From positions 1-49,584 of the forward strand of contig JAJPXC010000008.1 of NCBI GenBank assembly GCA_021205635.1: DNA of 49,584 nt, in the 5' to 3' direction. This document shows positions 24,517 to 31,525 of this stretch, piece after piece. Both the position numbers and the translations under genes were made by a program. Under the pieces are notes generated by a model. That model saw nothing but the letters and a program-made list of their open reading frames with translations. It was not told the DNA's origin and did not search any database. How positions within the stretch are numbered: position 1 is the first letter of the stretch; every line of letters starts with the position of its first letter. Source of the stretch: Bacteroidales bacterium. Its GTDB lineage: Bacteria; Bacteroidota; Bacteroidia; Bacteroidales; Muribaculaceae.

Positions 24517-25788
24517 TTAGCGGGAGATGGGGGATTTGGCGAGGGAGGGTTCGGGAATGGATTCCGATTGATGCTTGAAGGGGGCTTCGGCGAGCTGGGG
24601 ATGGAGGATGGGGTCGATGGCCGTGGATTGTGGGCGAAGGTCGGCGAAGGGGTCGAGGGGGTCGAAGGTGAGGGTCTGTTCGCGGGAGGAGGCTGGGAGG
24701 AGATCGACAGAGCCACCCGCGCGGTATTCGAGTCCGGCGGCATGCATCTCGGCGAGGCGGTCTTGGATGCGGTCGATCTGGTAGGTGATAATCCCGGAGG
24801 CCTTCTTGACATCGGTGAGAATTGTCTTGAGGTATTTCGGATCCTCCTGGAGGTGGTCGAGCCACGATTTCAGGTAGGGGATGGAGTCGCGCTTAAGGTT
24901 CTTGGCCATTCCGTAACGGCTTGAAATCAAGGCCGCTGACATCTCGGCAACCAATTCTTCTCGCGAATAGCTGGGGTCCGAGAATTTGGTGCCGTCCTTG
25001 AATCGGTTGAATCGGGACGCAGCCCCGGTCGAGTGCGCCGCCTCGTGACCCACAAGGCCAACGTACGCCTCAGCATCGCGGCATTGCGAGGGTAAGACGG
25101 TGACTATAACGTCCTTTCTGATAGAGTAATAGTTGTCGTCGCCGTAGGTTGGCTTGATGGGGCACACCCACAGGTCGTGGTTGACCATCGCGTCGACCGG
25201 GAGGAACACGCCCCCCTCGCCAAGACGTGCCTCGCGGGCCGATTTGTTTGCCTCGACGATCTTGGCGTACATTTCGGGGCGAGCCTCAGCGAGGTTGGTC
25301 TGGTCGATGTTGAAGACGTTGAAGACGTTAGTCTTGGGGTAGACCGTATAGCGGGCCTTCTCCTCTGAGGTCAACTTCTTGTAATCCTCATAGGGGATTT
25401 TCTCCTTAGTCTCCTTATCCACAACGGTATAGCTCGTGAGGAACACGGGAAAGGATTTCTCACCTTTACGGATAGTGACGAGGGGTAACTTCTCGCCATT
25501 CTCATCGACCAGAGGCTTTTTGTTGGCATCGTAGTTGAGTCCGGCGACACGGTTGAACGTGCAGAAAACCGGTGTCTTGTACCCCTCTTTCTGGCAGTGG
25601 AGCATGAGCATCAGGGCGTTTTGGCCTGAGTACTCGCGACCTGAGAGGTTGCGTGGCCAGCGCATGGAATCGGCTGTGAACCACGGCTTTTGCCACTCCG
25701 AGTCCTCCATCTCCGAGATGCGTTCGATGAGCATGTCGGCAAATCTGTCGAGGGCCTTGTCTTCGGCCGAGCGGTATTCACTGGCCAT
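24517..25788 (-). CDS. ArdC-like antirestriction protein (ssDNA-binding + zincin domains)
   Basis: 423 residues. The N-terminal ArdC/DUF1738-type region (SEWQKPWFTADSMRWPRNLS, GREYSGQNALMLM, FCTFNRVAGLNY) is followed by a zincin-like peptidase with HEAAHSTG (248-252) and downstream SREELVAEMSAALI giving the third ligand. The last ~80 residues are a Pro/Ser-rich tail unlike the family, so the C terminus may be foreign or disordered. ArdC proteins protect incoming plasmid or ICE DNA from type I restriction. Its position next to a complete hsdMSR operon is striking. The start overlaps the 3' end of a gene fragment by 11 bases, as in an ICE operon. Confidence 0.82.
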   Translation of the reverse strand: MASEYRSAEDKALDRFADMLIERISEMEDSEWQKPWFTADSMRWPRNLSGREYSGQNALMLMLHCQKEGYKTPVFCTFNRVAGLNYDANKKPLVDENGEKLPLVTIRKGEKSFPVFLTSYTVVDKETKEKIPYEDYKKLTSEEKARYTVYPKTNVFNVFNIDQTNLAEARPEMYAKIVEANKSAREARLGEGGVFLPVDAMVNHDLWVCPIKPTYGDDNYYSIRKDVIVTVLPSQCRDAEAYVGLVGHEAAHSTGAASRFNRFKDGTKFSDPSYSREELVAEMSAALISSRYGMAKNLKRDSIPYLKSWLDHLQEDPKYLKTILTDVKKASGIITYQIDRIQDRLAEMHAAGLEYRAGGSVDLLPASSREQTLTFDPLDPFADLRPQSTAIDPILHPQLAEAPFKHQSESIPEPSLAKSPISR

Positions 25789-25897
25789 ATCCTGTCGGTT
25801 TTACGTATTCACGGATGTCGGAGATCACGCAGGTGAGGTTGATGCGGCCGTTGTAGGCGTCCACCTGAAGTTTGCCGTTCCCCTCCACCTTTGCTGA
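25778..25897 (-). pseudogene. 3' fragment of an ICE gene upstream of ardC-like gene
   Basis: In the frame overlapping the ArdC start, the minus strand reads KVEGNGKLQVDAYNGRINLT then CVISDIREYVKPTGYGQ and stops at 25778. This coherent protein end has no beginning: it is joined at about 25890-25900 to the truncated recombinase. It marks a deletion junction. Family not identified. Confidence 0.45.
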
Positions 25898-26654
25898 ATC
25901 TCAGCGACTTCCAGCACAACGCCTTAACGTCACTGAATCGTAGCCCCGAATGGCAACAGAACATGTACGCCCGCTTCACATCATCGTTTCCACACGCGGC
26001 GTTGCCCATCCGCTCCAACTCCTCGCGGGTGAGATAGTCGCGGTCGTAACTCGGTTTCCTCAACCTTTCGCGCTTGTGGAGCGACCGCAGAGGGTTGGAG
26101 CGCAACACGCCATCTCTGACAGCATGATCCAAAATCTGGGACAGCCGTAACTGATGGGCGTAGATCGTGCTGTCGCTCAACGGCTTATCCCCGTGGTAGT
26201 GATGGCGGTAATCCTCTTTTATAAACCTTAGAAACCCTCGGATGAAACCCGCGTTAACGCTCTTCATCGCCATCCTGGGCCGACGGCGTTTTTTCAGGTA
26301 AGCAGTCACCAAGTTCGCGGTCGCCCTTACATTATTATAATAGCCGCGATTACGCATAGGATTCTTCCTCACCTCCTCCAAGTAGCCGTCGAGCCACTCC
26401 GAGAAATAGGCGCCCTTTACCGTAGTCTCCGATTTATCCCCTGGACTCTCAGCCTCCAAACCCAAGATGCGCCTCGACCGCAAGTCCACGGCTTTGTCCA
26501 TGGCGTCGCGGTTGAGCCGCTTGGTCTTGGCGTCATAGCCATCTATCAGATAGAAACCGGAGCGCTCCTGCCACCTCCGACCGCTGTCCTCGCAGTCGAA
26601 ATAGATGGCCTGGTTGCCGTTTCTGAGCAGTCGCGTGCGTATCGTTATGTTCAT
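25809..26654 (-). pseudogene. Tyrosine recombinase, C-terminally truncated
   Basis: The first ~255 residues are a Bacteroidales site-specific recombinase: an N-terminal arm-binding region (RTRLLRNGNQAIYFDCEDSG), a core-binding SAM-like domain, and the start of the catalytic domain through AYMFCCHSGLRFSDVKALCW with catalytic Arg I. It then runs into unrelated sequence (KGGGERQTSGG...). The His-x-x-Arg, second His and Tyr nucleophile are lost, so it cannot catalyse recombination alone. It overlaps the intact recombinase upstream by four bases (ATGA), so the two were once a translationally coupled pair. Confidence 0.8.
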
Positions 26655-27829
26655 TTCTCTCCTCCCAAAAACTTGTCCATCAGTCCGATAGCCTCCGTCT
26701 TCTTAGCGTCCACAATCTTCGCGTAAATAGCGGTTGTTGCCACATTGGCATGGCCGAGCAGTTTGCTCACGGTGTAGATGTCAACGCCCAAGGTCAACAG
26801 CGAAGTGGCGAAAGTGTGCCGAGAGCAGTGATAGGAAACGTGCTTCTCGATCCCGGCCGCTTGCATCCATTTCGCTATGTTAAGGTTGACGTTGGTGGTG
26901 TTGGGCAGAATGAATATCGGCCTTTCGTTGTTGTCGCGTGGGTTTAAGTAGGACAGAGCCTCCTCAGACAGCGGCACGTCCAGCAACTTCTGAGTTTTCT
27001 GCATCTTCATGCGCACAAAACGACGCTTGCCGTCGGGAGCCGTGAGAATCTTCTTCCATGTCAACGCCCGCACGTCGCTGAGTCTCAGTCCGGTAAGGCA
27101 TGAGAACATGAAAGCCTTCTTGACCTCCGGATTGGGACAATCGGTCTCGGCGGCTCGTTTCAACTCGTGGAGAGAGAGGTACTCGCGCTCCGACTCGTTG
27201 GGTTGGAACTTTTCCTTGGCGGCGATGCTTTTCATCGGGTTGTTGGGCAGAAGTCCCTCACGGACAGCCTTGTTCAAGGCTCCGTTCAACACGGCCTGAT
27301 GGTGATGGGCCGCAGCCTTACCGCCTGTAAGTTTGTTCCCGGTGTAGTCATTGGCCCCGCTGCTCAGATAAGCGATGAAGCCTTTCAAGAAATCCTCATC
27401 CACCTCAGCCACAGCCAAATCGGGGCGCACGATTTCGGCGAGATACGCCTCAACCTTGCGCCTCATATCCTTTCGTCCACGGATGGTCGAGGACGAATAA
27501 CCGTAGGTATCGTTCTCATAACCAACAAGGTAATCGACCAGGGTCATCGCCGATCGGCGCACCTTGTCGTACTGCTTCACCCCGAACTTCCTGAGCCCCA
27601 AAATGCGCTCGGCCTTGATTCTCTCGGCCATCGCGCGAGTCCGCTCGTTCTGTTGGCGGTCGAGCGGCGTGCGCTCCGGCACGATGTAGAGCCCCAACGT
27701 CTCGGTCTTGCGCGTGCCCTTCTGATAAATGTCGAGGTACAAAACTGAATTACCGTGCGCGCGTTTACGCTCACGGATTCTTACCGGTTCCTTTGCTTTC
27801 GTTACTTTCTTGGGTCGACCCATAATCAA
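26651..27829 (-). CDS. Tyrosine recombinase/integrase, intact
   Basis: 392 residues (ATG at 27829, or 27823 at MGRPKK). Catalytic residues are complete: R249 in SCLTGLRLSDVRAL, H334-x-x-R337 in HCSRHTFATSL, H360 in SKLLGHANV and Y369 in TAIYAKIVD. The N terminus is basic and matches arm-type binding domains. It is transcribed from a box at 27878-27885 and overlaps the truncated recombinase. Tandem recombinases of this kind occur on Bacteroidales mobile elements; this is probably the integrase of the element carrying ArdC and hsd, but the att sites were not found. Confidence 0.92.
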   Translation of the reverse strand: MIMGRPKKVTKAKEPVRIRERKRAHGNSVLYLDIYQKGTRKTETLGLYIVPERTPLDRQQNERTRAMAERIKAERILGLRKFGVKQYDKVRRSAMTLVDYLVGYENDTYGYSSSTIRGRKDMRRKVEAYLAEIVRPDLAVAEVDEDFLKGFIAYLSSGANDYTGNKLTGGKAAAHHHQAVLNGALNKAVREGLLPNNPMKSIAAKEKFQPNESEREYLSLHELKRAAETDCPNPEVKKAFMFSCLTGLRLSDVRALTWKKILTAPDGKRRFVRMKMQKTQKLLDVPLSEEALSYLNPRDNNERPIFILPNTTNVNLNIAKWMQAAGIEKHVSYHCSRHTFATSLLTLGVDIYTVSKLLGHANVATTAIYAKIVDAKKTEAIGLMDKFLGGEK

Positions 27830-27877
27830 TCCTTGTATTTATCCCCGCACACGGCAGAAGATTCGTTAAACAATACG

Positions 27878-27911
27878 CAAATATAGGAAAAATCTCCGAC
27901 ACATTCGCAAC
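27878..27911 (-). promoter_or_regulatory. Promoter of the tandem recombinases
   Basis: The minus strand has TATATTTG (27885-27878), a -7 box, with a TTG at 27908-27911, 22 bases upstream. The start codon is about 50 bases downstream. The flanking AT-rich stretch 27840-28020 has no gene and could hold recombinase binding sites. Confidence 0.5.
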
Positions 27912-28020
27912 AAAGTAGCAACAAAATTGCAGTAAAAAACCACTCTCTAACGAAAGTGGCGCAAAAATCGGAAATCATTGTAACACTCTTAACAACAGTT
28001 AAATACGCTCTATTTTATTC

Positions 28021-28365
28021 TCATATATTCCTATTCCCATAGTATATTTTCCATAACAACATCTCATTCTTCTTGACATCCTGCTCGTCGTTATTCATTG
28101 CCACATAGACACTTATGGCTCCGACTATGGCAACAACGCCCGCGATGGCGTAGCACAATTTCACAACGACGGGTACATACTTCGTGATCTCGGTGGCCAC
28201 AGTGGTCAACGCCGTGGTTCCCGCCTCGTAGCTCCCGGTCTGGGCCAACGCAGTTGCGCAGCAAATGGCGCACAGCGTCAAAGCCACAGTCAGTCGTTTA
28301 TCCACCCAAGTGGCGGTAAACATCCCGCGAAGCGTCTTTTTGAATTTGTTAATCAGTTGTTTCAC
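28021..28365 (-). CDS. TraE-like (DUF4134) protein, degenerate C terminus
   Basis: 114 residues. A signal-like hydrophobic segment (RLTVALTLCAICCATALAQT) is followed by the DUF4134 core: ALTTVATEITKYVPVVVKLC, YAIAGVVAIVGAISVYVAMN. After NNDEQDVKK the family would continue with a last membrane helix (compare MACLFLIGAAVVFPAFF in the neighbour), but here it ends KNEMLLWKIYYGNRNI, so the helix was lost by an indel or substitution. DUF4134/TraE is an inner-membrane part of the Bacteroidales conjugation machine. No TraF, TraG or other tra genes follow. Confidence 0.7.
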   Translation of the reverse strand: MKQLINKFKKTLRGMFTATWVDKRLTVALTLCAICCATALAQTGSYEAGTTALTTVATEITKYVPVVVKLCYAIAGVVAIVGAISVYVAMNNDEQDVKKNEMLLWKIYYGNRNI

Positions 28366-28448
28366 CTTTCAAATTGTTTTAGGATAGTTTAGTGAGGAAT
28401 TAATTGGTTGATTTATAAATAGATTGTTGACAACATTATTCTTGGTTT

Positions 28449-28799
28449 TCATATTCGGTAGCCGAAGAAAGCGGGGAACACCACTGCGGCTCCGATAAGG
28501 AACAAGCATGCCATAACGCACATTATTATGTCTTTCACAACTCCCGGCTCCCCCGTGTTCATCTTTATATAGATTTGCAGCGAAGACACAATCACCATTA
28601 TTCCCGCGATTGCCGAGCACACATACAAGGTATAGAGCATCATCGTCACCAGATAATCGTGCGAGCTTGCCAAAGCGTCCGCTCCCCACGAATAATCCAC
28701 CGCCCCGCACTTAGCCATTCCGTCTAGTCCTGAAGCCAGCATCATCAATGCCAAAGGGGGTGGTTTTATGGGGTTAAAGACGAATGTCTTGGGGAACAT
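28449..28799 (-). CDS. TraE-like (DUF4134) protein
   Basis: 116 residues from ATG at 28799 (MFPKTFVFNPIKPPP). Three hydrophobic stretches: LALMMLASGL, MLYTLYVCSAIAGIMVIVSS and CVMACLFLIGAAVVFPAFFG, with IYIKMNTGEPGVVKDII between, the DUF4134 pattern. The start overlaps the stop of the upstream acidic membrane protein. It is the intact member of a duplicated pair. Alone it cannot support conjugation; it may be a remnant, or work with a helper element elsewhere. Confidence 0.72.
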   Translation of the reverse strand: MFPKTFVFNPIKPPPLALMMLASGLDGMAKCGAVDYSWGADALASSHDYLVTMMLYTLYVCSAIAGIMVIVSSLQIYIKMNTGEPGVVKDIIMCVMACLFLIGAAVVFPAFFGYRI

Positions 28800-29247
28800 T
28801 GGTAGTGACTGGTTTGGTTTCGATGATGGAATCTTCTTCAAGAACTTGTGCAAAGTCGTTTTCACTGCACTCAAATGAGTAGTAAGGTTGAACAGGATTT
28901 AAATTTGTACTTGGCGGCTCTTGTGGCTGGTTCTCTCTTGTAGTGTCGGGAGTTGGGTTTACGATTACCTTGACCTTGGAAAACTCCTGGTTGTCTGATT
29001 TTCCATTGTTGGAAGGCGACGAACTTGTTTCTCTTACATCATCCGGAGTTTCTTGTTTCAATTCTTCTGTATCTACAATGACGCTTTTAGTGAGATCAAC
29101 CATATCGGATACATCAAATGTTTCTTCACATGAAGCGTTAGTAGATGATGTTTTTACGATTTCTCGTGTTAGCATCACACCATAATATATTATGTATGCG
29201 AACGTCAGAATTATTGCGAATATCGAAAAAGTAACCATACTGTGCAT
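28774..29247 (-). CDS. Membrane-anchored acidic protein of the mobile element
   Basis: 157 residues. One N-terminal membrane helix (FSIFAIILTFAYIIYYGVML) is followed by a long hydrophilic, Ser/Thr/Glu/Asn-rich region of low complexity (SSSPSNNGKSDNQEFSKVKV, RENQPQEPPSTNLNPVQPYY). The topology suggests a tethered, disordered tail. It is the first gene of the three-gene group with the DUF4134 proteins and overlaps the second one. No family recognised; it could be an accessory of the TraE-type membrane complex. Confidence 0.6.
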   Translation of the reverse strand: MHSMVTFSIFAIILTFAYIIYYGVMLTREIVKTSSTNASCEETFDVSDMVDLTKSVIVDTEELKQETPDDVRETSSSPSNNGKSDNQEFSKVKVIVNPTPDTTRENQPQEPPSTNLNPVQPYYSFECSENDFAQVLEEDSIIETKPVTTNVPQDIRL

Positions 29248-29416
29248 ATAATTTTGAAATCGACCGCAAGTTAATCACAAATCAGTCAATTTCATAAAAT
29301 ACGCCATATCAATGGGCTTTTCTTGACATAGTTTAAGGAATCAAACATGAAAATCGCCAAAAATCAAACATCAGTCCAAAAACTGACCACATATTACTGG
29401 TTTTGGTTAACAAATG

Positions 29417-29452
29417 CAAAAAGCCGTTAGTGGATTCACCAACGGCTTTTGG
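29417..29452 (-). terminator. Terminator of the IntDOT-like integrase gene
   Basis: AAAAGCCGTT and AACGGCTTTT form a 10-bp stem around AGTGGATTCACC (itself able to extend the stem); the minus strand ends GGCTTTTTG. It lies 16 bases after the integrase stop. The rest of the gap 29248-29416 has no gene that I can support. Confidence 0.8.
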
Positions 29453-29467
29453 AATGGAGGAAATAAA

Positions 29468-30688
29468 TTAGATGTTCGATGTAAAGTGGCTTACCTTCTT
29501 AGCAAGTGAGAGCATATCTTGCTCTACTTTTTTGTCAGTGATCCGTGCGTAAATCATGGTGGTTTTAAGACTACGATGACCCAGCATTCTTGACACCGAC
29601 TCCATTGGCACATTTTTAGAGATTGCCATGGTCGCAAACGTATGTCGTGCGATGTGAAACGTGAGGTTTTTCTTGATTCTGGCCAAATCGGCCAACTCTT
29701 TAAGATATGAGTTCACTCGTTGATTAGTGGGTAGGGGGAAGAGGTGTCCGTCTTTACAAACGCCTCGGTACTTCTCAATTATGCGCAGGGGAATCTCGAG
29801 AAGCAGCACGTTACTTGGCACGTTAGTCTTTTGTCGCTTTGTCATAATCCACAAACGACCATCAAGTTCCACGATGTTATCCTCGGTGAGATTGACCATG
29901 TCGGTGTAGGCTATTCCTGTGAAGCATGAGAAAATGAAGAAGTCACGAACCTTCTCCAAGCGAGGAATTGTCAACTCCAAGTCCATCAAAGTCTGCAACT
30001 CTCTATCTGTCAAGAAACCGCGATCAGTAGGCTCATATCGGATTTTATAGCCTTTATAGGGATCTGTCTCCAACCATCCTTGAGCTTGTGCTTCAGAAAG
30101 CATGGTCTTAAGCACGCGCATCTTTTTCATGAGCGTGTTGTTGTGGTCTTGACCTAAATCATCTCTAAGATACTTTTCAAAGCCAAGTATGACACTGTGA
30201 TCGATTTCAGAGAAGTTGATGTCCGAACGACGTCGTTTTTCCTTAAGGTACTGATGAAACAGTCGTGCGCACAAGGCATATCTTGTATAAGTCGCCTTGA
30301 CAATTTTCTTCCCAACTTTTGTTTTAACCTCTTCCAGATACTGTCCCATAAAGGTCAGAACAGAGGGAATGTTCTTCGAGCTAATCAAACGTTGTTGGTA
30401 CTTCTCCTTGATGAAATCAATTGAAAGTCGTTCATCGAACTCATAGCGACGAAAGATTTCCATGTATTCTGCGTTAAGCAGTTCAAGTTTTTGGTTGAGA
30501 CTCCGTGCTCCAGCGGCTTTACTACATACTCTATTGTGTTTAGTATCCCAATCTTTGGGATTAACCGTGAAACCAGTACAAGTGCCGTGGTCACGATCCT
30601 TGTTAAGGTAAAGGCGCAAACAGATAGGGGCTTTATTTGTTTCCTTAGCCCGCGCCTTCCTAATGTAAAAAATTACTTTAAAATCTTG
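29468..30688 (-). CDS. IntDOT-like tyrosine recombinase next to tRNA-Lys
   Basis: 406 residues from ATG at 30688 (MQDFKVIFYIRKARAKETNK); the frame to 30751 adds non-family residues. The domain order is arm-binding, SAM-like core-binding and catalytic. The catalytic set shows HIARHTFA (His-x-x-Arg), SRMLGHRS and TTMIYARI (Tyr), but the position of Arg I reads SCFTGIAYTDMVNL, without Arg. This is the known peculiarity of IntDOT and many Bacteroidales integrases. It sits ~345 bases from the 3' end of tRNA-Lys, the usual place for an integrase of an element inserted in a tRNA. Confidence 0.9.
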   Translation of the reverse strand, partial: QDFKVIFYIRKARAKETNKAPICLRLYLNKDRDHGTCTGFTVNPKDWDTKHNRVCSKAAGARSLNQKLELLNAEYMEIFRRYEFDERLSIDFIKEKYQQRLISSKNIPSVLTFMGQYLEEVKTKVGKKIVKATYTRYALCARLFHQYLKEKRRRSDINFSEIDHSVILGFEKYLRDDLGQDHNNTLMKKMRVLKTMLSEAQAQGWLETDPYKGYKIRYEPTDRGFLTDRELQTLMDLELTIPRLEKVRDFFIFSCFTGIAYTDMVNLTEDNIVELDGRLWIMTKRQKTNVPSNVLLLEIPLRIIEKYRGVCKDGHLFPLPTNQRVNSYLKELADLARIKKNLTFHIARHTFATMAISKNVPMESVSRMLGHRSLKTTMIYARITDKKVEQDMLSLAKKVSHFTSNI

Positions 30689-30726
30689 CATCAAAAAGTG
30701 TTTTATGTGGTTTCCAAAACAAATTG

Positions 30727-30860
30727 TTTTGGCGACCACAAAATTAGACATTTTAATCCAAGAAAAAAGAGCGTAACTCCTATCATATCACTATCATAGC
30801 CCTATCACTGGCGACATTAAGTTTAATTAAATTTTTTGGTCGCCAAAATGTCGCCAAAAT
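30727..30860. repeat. Repeated TGGCGAC/GTCGCCA sites upstream of integrase
   Basis: Four copies occur in ~130 bases: TTTTGGCGAC 30727-30736, TGGCGAC 30809-30815, GGTCGCCAAAA 30839-30849 and GTCGCCAAAAT 30850-30860, in both orientations, with ATCA(C/T)TATC-type repeats between. The region 30689-31005 carries no gene. The repeats fit arm-type or accessory-factor sites of the adjacent integrase, or of its attachment site. Confidence 0.5.
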
Positions 30861-31005
30861 TTGATAATCATATGATTGCTGGGGTTATCATTAGGTTATC
30901 AAAATTTTTAGCTCAAATTTTTGATGCCGAGGTGCAACTCTTTAAAGATCAATAACTTACTTTGCACTAGGTTTAAAGGGCCATAAGTGGCAATGCTTTA
31001 CGGAT

Positions 31006-31033
31006 ACAAAAAAAGCGGCTTAAAAAGCCGCTT
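31006..31033 (-). terminator. Terminator of tRNA-Lys
   Basis: AAAGCGGCT and AGCCGCTTT flank TAAAA; the minus strand continues into TTTTTTT. The stem begins immediately after the encoded CCA of tRNA-Lys. If an element integrated at this tRNA, the terminator just outside the tRNA must belong to the element or have been regenerated. Confidence 0.85.
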
Positions 31034-31109
31034 TGGTGATCCGCCTGGGGCTCGAACCCAGGACCCCAACATTAAAAGTGTTGTGCTCTACCAGCTGAGC
31101 TAGCGAATC
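31034..31109 (-). tRNA. tRNA-Lys (anticodon UUU)
   Basis: 76 bases including encoded CCA. Acceptor GATTCGC pairs with GCGGATC (one G-U). D-arm is GCTCAGCTGGTAGAGC. Anticodon stem CAACA/TGTTG holds loop CTTTTAA, so the anticodon is TTT. T-arm is CTGGG-TTCGAGC-CCCAG and the discriminator is A. The gene is transcribed leftwards from a promoter at 31229-31259 with a leader of ~110 bases and ends at an immediate terminator. The integrase on the left suggests the 3' end served as attachment site. Confidence 0.97.
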
Positions 31110-31228
31110 TCCCTTGTGCCCTGAGGATGCCACGAATGTCTTCCTTGATTCGGGATTGTTTCCCTTGACTCGGAGGGGACTCCGCTGGAATTGGCCCGGG
31201 TTTAATTGGGCCGTCCTCAAAAGCGTTG

Positions 31229-31259
31229 CAAAGGTAGGCATATTTTTTGAACTGGCCAA
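31229..31259 (-). promoter_or_regulatory. Promoter of tRNA-Lys
   Basis: The minus strand shows TTGG (31259-31256), 19 bases, then TACCTTTG (31236-31229): a complete Bacteroidota promoter. The transcript would start near 31221, leaving a ~110-base leader before the tRNA that contains GGCCCGGGTTTAATTGGGCC, able to form a small hairpin. No other gene is visible in 31110-31225. Confidence 0.8.
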
Positions 31260-31466
31260 CTTTTAACACATTTTTTTGTTTAATTTGTTTGGCGATGCAT
31301 TTTGGGCGGGTGTTGAAGATGGAGTATTGCCGATACGGGCAGGAGGTGCCCACGGATTATGAGGTGGAGCCGTTGGGTCTTGGCGAGGCAATGAGCGGGG
31401 AGGTGTCACTTCTCAATGATATATATCAGGGGAGAATCTAGTGGGGAGGTGTAATTTTTTTTGCAG

Positions 31467-31503
31467 CTACGACAAAAGGTGTCGTAGTAGAGCCATATCT
31501 TTG
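31467..31503 (+). promoter_or_regulatory. rtcB promoter with 7-bp inverted repeat
   Basis: CTACGAC-AAAAGGT-GTCGTAG (31467-31487) is a perfect 7-bp inverted repeat. Eight bases later is TATCTTTG (31496-31503), a -7 box, 22 bases before the rtcB ATG. The repeat lies where a -33 region would be, so it is well placed for an operator. Confidence 0.6.
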
Positions 31504-31525
31504 CGTTGTAAAAACTTGAAAAATT

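Noticed and set aside
24347..24865. 172-residue Pro/Arg-rich frame downstream of hsdM
   Set aside because: It overlaps the ArdC-like gene tail in another frame and its terminator; the composition is that of a shadow frame.
31247..31441. 64-residue plus-strand frame before rtcB
   Set aside because: It begins inside the tRNA-Lys promoter and has no ribosome site; nothing in it resembles a protein domain.
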